A DNA stretch of 64,000 nucleotides, from the NCBI GenBank assembly GCA_009763385.1, contig CM019826.1:83337942-83401941 (forward strand), written 5' to 3'. This DNA comes from Coix lacryma-jobi var. lacryma-jobi. Lineage: Eukaryota > Streptophyta > Magnoliopsida > Poales > Poaceae. Numbering within the stretch: the first letter of the stretch is position 1; every line of letters starts with the position of its first letter. Shown piece by piece: positions 22,485-33,026 of this stretch. A program made the position numbers and the translations under genes. The notes beneath the pieces were generated by a model. That model was not told where the DNA came from. It searched no databases and saw nothing but the letters and a program-made list of their open reading frames with translations.

Positions 22485-24995
22485 AGGACCGCCGGACTGC
22501 CGAAGTTTCACTCACCTCCGCCACCATCGCCAGCTCAATCCAGTGTCTCCCTCGCTAAACCATCTAGCCCAGCAGCTCCGCTTTGAGCTCGCAAAGCTTC
22601 CCGGCTCCTCAATTCCACCGCTACCGCCTCCCACCGCCGAGTGCAAGCTTGTCTTCCTCAGCACCGGTGAGAGACCGACCGGCTCGGGTCGACGGAATTC
22701 GCCGCCGTCGCCCCACCTCTCCTTCCTCTGATCTTTGATCTTCATTCCTTGCCTTCTTGCGCTCCTAACCGGCTACTGGTGGCCGTGCCTGGTGTACAGG
22801 GTCGCCGAATCGCCGAAGTGCCGCCGCGGTCGTCTCCTTCCTCGACCCGCACCCTCGACCGTATCGAGCCCCAAGCCTCGAGCGTTCCCTCGAGCACGTT
22901 CCCGAGCACACCCTCGAACCCCGCCCCTCGAAGCAGCCGAGCCCCGCCCTCAGCCTCGGGCGAATCGCATTACCCTCGAGCCGCAAGCCTCGAGTAAGCC
23001 GAGGCCTCCCTCGAGAAGTCTGCCGCAAGAGAACCCCGTCGAGGCCTCGTCCGTCGAGCCCTCTTTTCCACCCGCCTCGCCGAGCCTTGCCTCTGACCCT
23101 CGGTGAGCCCAGCCTCTGTTTTCTCAGCCGAGCCTCGAGCCTCGACGTCGAGCCCGCTCCGACTCGAGCTCCGTGCTCTTTTCCTTTTCAAAATATGAAT
23201 AGTCTTGCTATTTCATCTTTTTGTATGATTTTCTGTATTGCTCTAAAAATTCTGAGAATTTTACAGTTGAGTCTTTATACCATGTAGTATTTTATAAAAA
23301 TAAGAAACTTGACTTTTCTGCAACAATTAGAAAATGAATAATCCTTCCTTTAATTAATAAATGGATAGTTTTAGATTTTTAGAAAAACATGCATAGTTCC
23401 ATAAATTATGAAATTTGTTTTGTCACCTATTTTGAACCTATGAGTTTAATTTGGCAAAGTTTGGAGCAACTTCGTAAAATGACCTTTTGGGTAGTTAAAA
23501 TAGAAAAATAATTAGGTTTTACTGTTGTATGCCTTTGTGTGTGACTTTCGGATTGTTTGCTGTTCATAGACCCCCACCCTTCTGGTCTATGATGTTTGTG
23601 ATGTCATACCTTAGTCTATGCTTAGGTTAGATCAATAATGCTTAATAGGTTTAACTAATCTTGCTTAAAGATAAAAGATAGGTAACCTTGTGTCTACCCT
23701 AGAAGTTACTCCCTTGTTAGAAAGTTATACTCTAGGAGCAGTGCTTTGTCCTGTGTTGCATTGTTCATGTGAGCATCCTCATAAGCATACATCATTGCAT
23801 CCGTTTAGTGACCGAAGGAGAAGGCGTCAAGATCGAGGCAGCCGCTGACGAACCTATCCCCGAGGCTACCCCGAGCTCCGACACCTGCCCTGCCGCCCTC
23901 GAGCCTGCCCTCTTTGCTCTTCAAGGCAAGCCCCGGTGCATTTAACCCTTTCCTTGATTTTATAAAATGATTTCCTTAAATGCTTTTGAGTAAACTACTG
24001 CATTAGGTTTATAGGAGTTGAGTGATATCCTATCTGATGCATTATCCACCTTGACCACTGATACACCCGATACCTGCTTTTCAAAAGTATTTGAAAAATG
24101 CTTAGCAATGCTTATTGAATTAGACTTTGCAATAAAATGTCATTTTCAAAAGTGTGATCACTGAAAGAATCTTTTATGGGAATTTGGCTTTACTTCCCGT
24201 TCGATGACTGCTTGCCTAGCTAGCATGTGGTCATTGTCGAGAAGAGGTTGTCCGCGCGTACGGTGCCGTCATGTTGTAGTCCGGGACTCAACAGTTGACA
24301 CCGACCGGGACAGGGTTGAAAAACTGACAGGACTATTACGCTTGGGTGAGATATAACCAAGGTGTAGTTCTGGCTGGAAAATTAGGGACCATCCGTATGG
24401 GGGCCTGCTGGTCAAGACTTGTAACTATTCACATACTTCGGAAAGCTCTGGCTCCGAGGAATCCTTTATTGGACCGACAACCGCGCACTGGGAGTGGAGA
24501 GATGGCGGAAGTAGCATGTACCCACGTGTCAGGACCTGTACTCTTGGGTTAGAGTCCCAAGGTACTTGTCGCTGGCGGAAAATTGGAGGGTTAAAGTCCC
24601 GAATTGGAGTGGTGTACTGTACTTCCGGGTGGCGTAGGACCGGGCCCAATATTGGAGGAATCGTGGTAGACGAGTTGGCATATGCAAGCTTGGGTGCTAC
24701 ATATGCAGTGTGGATAGGGACCCTCAGCTGAGTATTATTTATCCGGATTAACGTTGCTCCTCGGTTATGGAGACTTGGTCCACTGACTGTCAACGGAGAG
24801 TGGTTCTCAACTAGGAATGTTTTGAAATGTAAAATGAATCATGAATGATGAAGAATTGAGAAATACTGAATCTTTCAAAAATAAAATAAGGTTTACAAAA
24901 AAAATGCTTTTCTGCAAAATACTTGATCTTGCTTAAGCCTTACCTTGACTACCCTAAGCCTCTCATTCCTGAGTCTTCTCCCTTTTTCTTTAGTC

Positions 24996-25039
24996 GGGTA
25001 AGTCTTGTTGAGTACCCCAGTACTCAGGGTTTGTTACCC
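24996..25039 (+). other. Conserved LTR stem-loop, copy D
   Basis: GGGTAA ... TGAGTAC-CCCA-GTACTCA ... TTACCC. Confidence 0.55.
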
Positions 25040-25468
25040 ATGTTGCAGGTATGCCTGAGACCCCGATGTGTCTCGCACCCTGTTGCGTGACCTTCATCCA
25101 GGAAGAGGCCGATGAGGCCGATGAGTAAATGTGCACCCTCGGGCTGGGTGTTACATGTATCGTTATGTTAATGTTCCCGCTACGTTGTCTACTTTGAAAT
25201 TCCCGAACAATGGTTTGTAATAATCGTACTCCTTACCTCATTTAAAACCTCGGTTTGTAAAACTATTGTTATTTAAGTCTTCCGCTCTTTATTCCGATGT
25301 TATTTGTAAAAGTATGCAATGCTGTAACCGAATTGTGAGATGATCCTGCGGACATTGGGCACTGATGTAGCCCGGTGGCGAACGGGTCTTAATCACATGG
25401 AACATGGGTTCGGCTGTCAGAGGTTGACAGGAACACGTGGGCCATGGGATTAGGGTCGTTCCGTCACA

Positions 25469-25732
25469 TCGTCGTAAGTGGCTTCAGGGCCGTACATCTT
25501 GGAACTGTCTGGTCATACCCGGCACGTTCCAGCTTTGTGTTTAACAGTTTATCTCCCTTGTTAGTTGCAGGGCAAACTGACTGGCACGCACCGGACTTCT
25601 GAGCACCCGGGCCACATTTGAAGCCAGCTTCTCTGGCTTGCTGTGTGATTGGTACAGTGCGTCACTTTTGGTGCCAACAGCTCCCAATCACCACCCCTCT
25701 GGTCACCTTGCTTTTGCATTCTCGGTCCTTCA
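25469..25732 (+). mobile_element. Sirevirus copy 1, tail of 5' LTR
   Basis: Ends GCATTCTCGGTCCTTCA at 25732, immediately before the primer site. The last 50 or so bases match the ends of the LTRs of Sirevirus copies 2 and 3; the rest is diverged. The upstream part was displaced by, or lost to, the Tekay-like array. Confidence 0.75.
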
Positions 25733-25734
25733 AT

Positions 25735-25746
25735 TGGTATCGGAGC
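25735..25746 (+). other. Primer binding site, Sirevirus copy 1
   Basis: TGGTATCGGAGC, tRNA-iMet type with one difference, two bases after the LTR end. The identical site is in copies 2 and 3. Confidence 0.85.
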
Positions 25747-25795
25747 GGGTTAAGGATCTTCCACCTTAGCCGGTGCCAGATCCACCGAAGGCGAC

Positions 25796-28305
25796 ATGGA
25801 TCGCGGCGTGGGCAAACCGCCGTTTTTCGATGGACAAACTATGCGTATTGGAAGATACGCATGTCGGCCTATCTTCAGAGCATGGGTGCTTCTGTCTGGT
25901 TGATTTGCAACAAGGATGATTACATGGTCTTGGCTGCTCATGTGACTCAGCTGCAGATCGATGAGCACGATGCCAATAGCCGAGCCCGTAATGCTCTTTT
26001 TTCCTGTTTGAGTGTGTCTGAGTTTGATCGCATTTCTCATCTCCCCACGACTCGTGAGATTTGGGCGACCCTCATGCGTTTCCATAAGGGAACTTCTCAA
26101 GTCAAATCCCGTCTCTACGAGTCGGACAAGCGGGAGTATGAGAACTTTTGACACATGCCTGGAGAGAGCATAGAAAGTTTATTCGCTCGCTTTCAAGTGA
26201 TTGTCAACAGGATGAGAGCGAACAGGGACCTTTTTCCTTTCAACGATCATGAGAGGGCTCTCAAGCTTTTGCATACTCTCGATCGGTCGGTGTGGGACTC
26301 AAAGGTCCAGGCGATCATCGAATCATCTAACTATGAGACCCTCACGTGCGATGAGCTCTTCAGTAAGCTCAAGTCCAGTGAGATTGATGCCATGGCGAGG
26401 GCTTCTTATGAAAATCCTTCTGGCCCGTCGATGGCTTTGCTTTCTGGCTCTTCTGCTAACCCCTCTAGAGGCTTTGCCTTGTCTTCTCTTCTTTCTGTCA
26501 TAGAGCAGCAGCTGGAGTTCAAGGGAGACGACGAGTTGGCTTTACTTGCCAACCGGTTCTCGCGGTTCCACAACAACCGCATGAATCGACGTCGTGGAGG
26601 GGACGCGCTGGGTGTTTCGAGTGTGGCGATCCGGACCACTTCATCGCCAACTGCCCAAAGAAGAACAAGCAAGTGGTGGGCAAGGGCGATCGTGGCCACA
26701 AGTACGACTACGGCTGGCACAAGGAGAAGCACGTTCCTCCCAAGCACAAGCGGAAGGGCGGCTTCAACAAGGAGTACATCAAGAAGAAGTACATGGAGTG
26801 AGCCCAGGCTGAGCAGCGTGCTTTCTTCGCCACTCTCAGCGGCGTCGACGACTCGGATGATGACTCCACTTCTTCAAGCGACGACGAGTCCGAGAAGAAG
26901 AAGAAGATCGAGGACAAGCTCACCGGCCTCTGCTTCTTCACCGACAACGAGGGCTTTTGCACCATGGCCCTCGGCAAGGAGGTTGACAACCAGCTGGAGG
27001 AGATCCATCGGAACGACGACGATGACAATGACACCTCCCAGGTATCTCAGACCCCTGATGAGCTTTCTGCTGAGGTCGAGAAACTTACTGCTGCCCTTTT
27101 TAGTCAAGATAAGCTGCTTAGGCGTGCTGCTAGAGAGCGGAAGGAGTTTAGGCAGAAGTGGGAGGATACGGTGAAGGAGCTTGAGTTTGCCAAGTCCACC
27201 GTAGTTGTCTCTGAGGAGGATGAGTGCGAGATGTGCACCAAGCACATGATTGACCTTCTCACTTTGAGAGGTAAGTATGCTGCTTTGGTTGAAGAGGTGG
27301 ATGAGCTTCGGGCTAGACCCGTTTTGTTGGGTGCGTGCAAGTCTTGTGCAGGCAAAGATTGTGTCTCTTGAGAAGGCCAGCTCGGGTAGCACTTGTGTGG
27401 CTAGGTGTGCTTTGTGTGAGGGCTTGGAGATGGAGATAGCCAATGTGAAGCATGACAAGATGCAAACCAAGGAAGAAAACACATACCTTCGGACCATCTT
27501 GTCATGGGTGTCTTGTGGTGAGCCGCAGCTTGGGATGATGATTGCCCAATCCAAGTGTGTTGCAGGAGATCCAGGTGTAGGTTTTGCTCAGGGTATTGAG
27601 TGTGCTTCGACGTTTGGTAAGATTGGAGAGTCGAGTGGTTTGAACCCGAGTGAGAAGCCCAACTCCACCACTACTCCCAAGCTGACCAAAATTCCACCCA
27701 AAGAGCCTCTTAAGCCTAACACCAAGGATGAGGTGTTTGTTGAACCTCCGAGAGCTCCACCCAAGAAACAGACATGGGCTCCAAAACCAAACCACCTCAA
27801 CAACAAGCTAGACACCATGCCACCTATCCAAGAGGAGCTCATGCCACAGAAAGGCAAAGTGATCCACACCCACTACCGTGAGTACCAACAACCCCCTATG
27901 AGAGCGGTGAGGTACCATTGTGAGCACTGTGGGAGAGATGGACATTTGAGGGAGTTTTGCTTTCGGCGTAAGAGAGAGGAACGTCGTGCAAAGGAGATGA
28001 ACAACACGAACATGTACCATCCTTTCCATGATGTACATGTGCCGAATGTTCAGAGGAGAGCTGCTAGGACTAGAGGTCCAATGCCTCAAGGTCCTAGGCA
28101 GCAAGGAGGACGTGCCCGACGGGAGCCTGCATTTGTGGGCTATGGACCCCGTGGCGGTGGCTTTGTAGTTGAGCACTACCCTCCACCGCATTTTGAGTAT
28201 CGCGATGGACGCTCTTCCCTTAGCGGATCACGTTTTCCTCAGCGTGGTGATCGCTTTCCCCGTAGGCGTGCTAGGAATGGTTTTGCTACTAACCGGTTCT
28301 TTTGA
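25796..28305 (+). pseudogene. Sirevirus copy 1 gag (frameshifted)
   Basis: A Ty1/copia gag of the Sirevirus (SIRE/Maximus) kind, starting MDRGVGKPPFF at 25796. It is unusually long (about 830 codons). It has an N-terminal UBN2-type capsid region (YAYWKIRMSAYLQS to SFARFQVIVNRM and beyond), a first CCHC knuckle near 26615-26660, an Asp/Glu/Lys-rich and coiled-coil middle (KLTAALFSQDKLLRRAARERKE), and a second CCHC knuckle CEHCGRDGHLREFC at about 27916. The tail is Arg/Gly-rich and ends NRFF then TGA at 28303-28305. At least three frame breaks are visible: a missing G near 25835, a stop near 26150, and a shift near 26600. The long gag with two knuckles is typical of this clade. Confidence 0.88.
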
Positions 28306-28744
28306 GCAGCCGGCCCAACACTAGTATAATTCCCATTTTACTCACCCCAGTGTTAGACCGTATGCTCACCCTATGTCTTTTTATTGATGTAGGTAAAACG
28401 ATTGGAGAACGTTTGGTTGGTGGATTTCGGGTGCTCAAGGCATATGACCGAAAACGCCAAGTGGTTCTCCAGTCTTAGTCCAGTTGCCGGAAAGGAGTTT
28501 ATCACCTTCGGCGACAATAGCAAACACGAGTGCTATTAGCGTTGCTAAGAACCCCGTGTTGCATTCTAAGACCAAACACATTGATGTGCGTTTTCATTTC
28601 TTGCGAGACCACTATGAGAAGGGTGATATCGACCTTCGCCATGTCGATACTCATCATCAGTTGGCAGATATTTTTACCAAGCCTTTGGACCAATCAACTT
28701 TTGCTAGGTTGAGAGGTGAGCTTGGTGTGTGTTTCCCCTTTTAG
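28306..28744 (+). pseudogene. Sirevirus copy 1 pol remnant (about 2.8 kb deleted)
   Basis: After the gag stop, the start of the protease domain is present (NVWLVDFGCSRHMT; the usual DSG triad reads DFG) and runs to FITFGDNS. At about 28520 it jumps to the last part of RNase H (ISVAKNPVLHSKTKHIDVR... to FTKPLDQSTFARLRGELGV), ending TAG at 28744. Compared with copy 2, the sequence equivalent to about 44086-46867 is missing: the rest of protease, integrase and RT. The element cannot move by itself. Confidence 0.9.
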
Positions 28745-30335
28745 ATGGGGGAAACATTTTGGTTATTGTATTATAGACTGACTTCTTTTCTTTCATTTTT
28801 TTTCATCGTTGGTAGGTTAGTCTTTGCATTTCATCATGCATCTTTACTTTCTGAGCTTCATGTATATAATCTTTAGAATGTGATTATGCTCTATCTAGTA
28901 TGTTCTGATGCTATATGATGATACTTGTAGCTTATGCTCTTTCTGATCACTAATACATGTTGTGAGCTGAGCTATTTTATGAATGGTGAACTTGCTTAAT
29001 GAACATAAAACTGGAAATTGTTCACCATTGAGATATGCAACTAGCATGTGTAGAATGTGTTGAATTCACTTGTGCTTTTCATATATGCTAGGTTGCTATG
29101 TCTCTAGTTCTGAGTCTTTCACTTGCTTGGTATGTTCATATTCTGTCATAAAATTGAACCAAGTTAAGTGAATTGGAAAGATCGAGATGGGATTGCTTGT
29201 CAACACAACATGGTATCGAGACTGTTTCTCACTGCACTTTGAGTTAAACTTGAGTCGTGTAGTGTATGACCGAAACCGACGCTTTAAGCTTCTGATTGCT
29301 TATGCATAGGCTTAGCTCGGTTGAAAAGTTAGGCAATGACAAGTCTTCAACCTCTCGCAATCACATGCTGAATTTTGAACTTGCGTAATTTCACCGCTGC
29401 AACTCTGATTAAAATCTGAAATCACAAGTCTATGTTTCATTCTATAGCATGATGATTGAACTTTGCTAGAGGTAGTTCACCTTGTATACATGTTTAGCAC
29501 TTGTTTGATTTCCTGTCTATACATGTTTAGTGCTATTTTCGTGGTGAACATCCTTTTTCTGAATGGCTAAAACTGCTCACTTTGCTCATATGTTTCATAT
29601 TTCATATTTGGTGATCAGTTTGAGCCTTTGCTGGCATGTATGCTTGTTGTTGAGTCATCGGATCAGAACTTTGTAGAGCATCTTTTCATTCTATCGACTA
29701 TATTCATGAAGCTGCTAACTTGCATTTTGACTCATATGCATTTTGAAAGGGAAGAAATCTGCTTGATAGTGCATTATCAACCAAGGGGGAGAAAATTGAC
29801 AAATCATGTCCTAGTTGTGTGCACTTTTGGAGGGGGAGTTTGCTTGTTTGATGAAGGTTTTTCAATTGGTTTGGAGCGATTTCTATGCTAGTTGTGTTGA
29901 GCCTCTGTGCCTCTATCTTGAGGGACTAGTAGTTTTGCTTTGTGAGTGTGATTCTCAATTGGTATCGAGCTTTTCTGCTCTTCAGTTAGTATTGAGCTTT
30001 CTCGCTAGCGGTGTTGAGCCCGTTCTGCCCCTTCTTGAGGGCTAGCTCTATTTTGGCTTGAATTTCAATTGATTTTTCGATTGGTATCGAGCTTTCCTGC
30101 TAGCGGTGTTGAGCCTGTTCTACCTCTTCTTGAGGGCTAGCTTTGCTTTGCTTGGTTGCGTTGAGCCGTTGCCTATGTCTTTGGGGACCAAGTTGTCTTG
30201 TTCTTTCCACTTGACCTTTTTCGGCTTTGCTATGCTTTTGGGTCATTTGGTCGAGTTCTCTCTCCTTCTTCTTCCTTCTTCTATTCCATTATGATTTGTG
30301 TTGGTAGTTGACAATGCACTCATCAAGGGGGAGAT
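28745..30335 (+). mobile_element. Sirevirus copy 1, 3' non-coding region with repeated polypurine tracts
   Basis: About 1.6 kb between pol and the 3' LTR with no supported gene. It holds purine tracts at 29783-29792 (AAGGGGGAGA), 29829-29838 (GGAGGGGGAG) and 30325-30334 (AAGGGGGAGA, next to the LTR). It also has three imperfect repeats of a unit like GGTATCGAGCTTTTCTGCT...GTTGAGCC...CTTGAGGGCTAG between about 29860 and 30150. Multiple polypurine tracts before the 3' LTR are a known trait of Sireviruses. Confidence 0.78.
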
Positions 30336-30713
30336 TGCGGATACATGGGTGTATGCCGGGTCTCGAGTGATGAGTGATTGTCAAATGGTTTGATGCGCAT
30401 GTTATTTGGCTTGTGTTGTGCAGGTGTCGAGCACAGAGACAGTGATCAAAGGCAAGGTGAAGGTCAAGTAGAGATGTGTCGTGCCAACAGACCGGGAGCG
30501 GTGAAGGGCGGACGTGAGGCTTGGACTGAGGGACCGGTGGCCTGAGGATCAGCTGTGGTGGCTGACAACCTGGGACAGCGACGAGCGGAGACTTGAAGGG
30601 CACGGTGTTGCTCGGGTCGAAGACCTGGGGACACGTGTCGGTGGACGGGGTGCACGGGCGGTGCATCCCCTCTACAGCGTCAGTTTGATGATTGAGCCAG
30701 AGAAAAACCATTG
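30336..30713 (+). mobile_element. Sirevirus copy 1, 3' LTR (5' part only)
   Basis: Starts TGCGGATACATGGGTGTATG directly after the purine tract and matches the LTR at 39350. It is cut at 30713 by the start of another LTR. Confidence 0.85.
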
Positions 30714-32306
30714 TGTAACACCCCAGGTGTTCGCCGTCAGTTTAGCGGTCAGTTCAGCACAGACCTGGTATATCAAGCGACGATGGAGAACTAAATTCAA
30801 GGTTAATCAGTGATGACCGAAGTGCCACGACCAATCTCGCAGACAGAACCTCCGTTTGATTTATTCGGGAAAATAATTAACCGAGCCGGTTGATAATGAT
30901 TGCTAATTTAGGAATATTCAGGATTTATGCCAAACCTGAATTTTTCATATGACCCACCTCCATTCCTGTCTATAGTAACTCGTGAAAAAGTTTCGTGAAG
31001 TTTGGAATCAAAAAGTCACATGAAATGACGAGTCGCAGCTTTGACAGTGCTGACTGATTAACGGAAGAAAATCATTCGGGTTCAACCAAGTGTTGCAGTA
31101 ATGCCCAATCAGCTATATATGAACTCACGGTCAAAAGTTATGAAAGTTTCGAGTTGAGCAGATGGCCAGAAAATGTTCCGACCGGTGAGAAAACCTAATT
31201 CGGATTCTACCGGGTGATTACTTTGACCGGCGTTGAACGGTACTTTCGGGTGTTCGCATGTCGGCGCGCCTTAAATGAAAGTTGTAGTACAGTTCGAGAG
31301 GTACAAATTTCGTTTTATGGCCGAGACCTGGATCGGTGCCGAAAATGGTGAAAACGAGGTCGCAAGATAGAGTACAACGCAGTTTTCAGGTTCAGGAAAT
31401 GGCTAAGTCTGTACTGCGAAATTTGAAATTTCGGTCGCCGCGAAGCTGCCGTCGACGATCGTTACCGGGCAAACCGTTGGGAATCTGACCAAGCGCCTTT
31501 AACGAAAGTCGGAGTACTCGCCGAGACGGCGACAACAAAATTAGTTTCGTCGAAATCGGAGTCCGTTTGAGCAGTGTTTGCAATTTTGGAATTTGACCAA
31601 AAATTTCCGGAAACTTGCCATTTTGGGAAAGAAATTATAAAAAAAAATGTCGAGCTCTTGCGTCAATAAAAGGCCGAGGCCGGCCTTCTCACCGGTCTCC
31701 TCCCCCCTTCAGCCTTCACGCAAAAAAAAAAGAAAGAAGGAGAGCGAGCCCGAGCTCCTCCCTCTCGCTCTCTCCTTCTGTCGTTCTCCTCCATGGCGGC
31801 AGAGCGAGCAGGAGCTCCGCCGAGCAGCTGCCCTCCCCTCCTGGCTCCCCCCTTCTTCTCTCCAAGGGCGAGCAGCAGCGGGCGTCCTCTCTCTGCCTGG
31901 CCCCTCTGCTGCCAGGCCACGCCGGGCAGAACCGCTGCCGCGGAGCCGCGGGCGCGCGAGGCCGCGACCCCGGGCGGGCGCTGCCGCGGCCCGGCCGCCG
32001 GGAGTGCCAGGCTGCGACCCTGCCTCCCCTCCAACGCCACAGCAGCAGCCGGCCAGCCCCAGCCCAAACCCTAGCGCCATCCCCCTCTCCTTCCTGCCAG
32101 AGCTCGGTCTCCATCTCCGCCATCGTCTCTGTTCTACGGCAAATCCATGGTGAAAGGGTAGAAATCGACGCTGAAACTCTTCGTTGGTCTTTTTTGTTAA
32201 TATGTAATGACTCGTTAGATTTACTAACTAGTCCTTGGTTGATTTGTGCAGATCCAGGGGTCTCTGATGCAAATATGTTTTTATTTTCGTTTTTAATTTT
32301 AATTGG
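30714..32306 (+). mobile_element. 5' part of a TGTAACACCCC-type gypsy LTR
   Basis: Begins TGTAACACCCCAGGTGTT inside the Sirevirus LTR and runs about 1.6 kb into the N gap. The first kilobase is unremarkable; about 31660-32130 is a very GC-rich block like the promoter/leader blocks of the other large LTRs, with a weak CAATAAAAGG at about 31664. The open frames here (for example from 31647 or 31793) are products of GC-rich composition and are not called as genes. The 3' end is not visible. Confidence 0.7.
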
Positions 32307-32806
32307 NNNNNNNNNNNNNNNNNNNNNNNNNNNNNNNNNNNNNNNNNNNNNNNNNNNNNNNNNNNNNNNNNNNNNNNNNNNNNNNNNNNNNNNNNNNNNN
32401 NNNNNNNNNNNNNNNNNNNNNNNNNNNNNNNNNNNNNNNNNNNNNNNNNNNNNNNNNNNNNNNNNNNNNNNNNNNNNNNNNNNNNNNNNNNNNNNNNNNN
32501 NNNNNNNNNNNNNNNNNNNNNNNNNNNNNNNNNNNNNNNNNNNNNNNNNNNNNNNNNNNNNNNNNNNNNNNNNNNNNNNNNNNNNNNNNNNNNNNNNNNN
32601 NNNNNNNNNNNNNNNNNNNNNNNNNNNNNNNNNNNNNNNNNNNNNNNNNNNNNNNNNNNNNNNNNNNNNNNNNNNNNNNNNNNNNNNNNNNNNNNNNNNN
32701 NNNNNNNNNNNNNNNNNNNNNNNNNNNNNNNNNNNNNNNNNNNNNNNNNNNNNNNNNNNNNNNNNNNNNNNNNNNNNNNNNNNNNNNNNNNNNNNNNNNN
32801 NNNNNN
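32307..32806. other. Assembly gap (500 N)
   Basis: Exactly 500 N, between the TGTAACACCCC LTR and the Athila-type element. Confidence 0.99.
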
Positions 32807-32925
32807 TCTAGTTAGTTCACTTCACGTTTCCCGTGGAAAATATGATACCTGGAATACTCCCGGTGAAGGCTACATTGACAACCGTACGCTTGCAGTTTAC
32901 CCGATTGCCACATTAGGTGTCAACA
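32807..32925 (+). mobile_element. Athila-type element, end of 5' LTR
   Basis: Runs from the gap to GTGTCAACA, a plausible LTR end, seven bases before the primer site. The reverse complement of the same sequence is at about 39060-39180. The exact LTR end is inferred. Confidence 0.65.
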
Positions 32926-32932
32926 AGCTTTC

Positions 32933-32950
32933 TGGCGCCGTTGCCGGGGA
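32933..32950 (+). other. Primer binding site (tRNA-Asp type), Athila-type element
   Basis: TGGCGCCGTTGCCGGGGA, complementary to the 3' end of plant tRNA-Asp. Use of tRNA-Asp is common in Athila elements. Confidence 0.88.
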
Positions 32951-33026
32951 GCGGTAGCTGTCTTAATTAGAATATAGTCGCTCGAGTTATATTGTTTGAT
33001 CAAAACACTCTCACTTCTTTACCACT

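Larger units (their letters stand above)
855..25468 (+). mobile_element. Head-to-tail Tekay-like (Ty3/gypsy chromovirus) array with shared LTRs
   Basis: The order is LTR A tail, truncated interior, LTR B, interior 1, LTR C, interior 2, LTR D. LTR C serves as both the 3' LTR of interior 1 and the 5' LTR of interior 2. LTRs run TGTAACACC...CCGTCACA, each followed by GAG and a tRNA-iMet-type primer site, and each full interior ends in a purine tract AGGGGGGAAGG. Interiors carry an extra frame, gag-pol and a C-terminal chromodomain, which places the family in the chromovirus lineage, most like the Tekay/Del clade (inference). Shared-LTR tandems are classically made by unequal recombination between LTRs; misassembly is the alternative. 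Confidence 0.88.
21312..25468 (+). mobile_element. LTR D (full length, array 3' end)
   Basis: About 4,157 bases from TGTAACACC to CCGTCACA, nearly identical to LTR C. It is not followed by a primer site. Instead the sequence passes into the tail of a Sirevirus LTR at 25469 (TCGTC...), so this is the outer 3' boundary of the array. The 5' target duplication cannot be checked because the 5' boundary is not in the window. No gene is seen. Confidence 0.95.

Noticed and set aside
28745..30335. Possible envelope-like gene between pol and the 3' LTR of the Sirevirus
   Set aside because: Some Sireviruses carry one, but no frame over about 90 codons exists here and no membrane segment, signal or family pattern is visible.
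31615..32155. Overlapping open frames on both strands in a GC-rich block
   Set aside because: All frames are open on both strands because of GC composition, with Arg/Ala/Pro-rich products. It lies inside an LTR leader of the TGTAACACCCC type.
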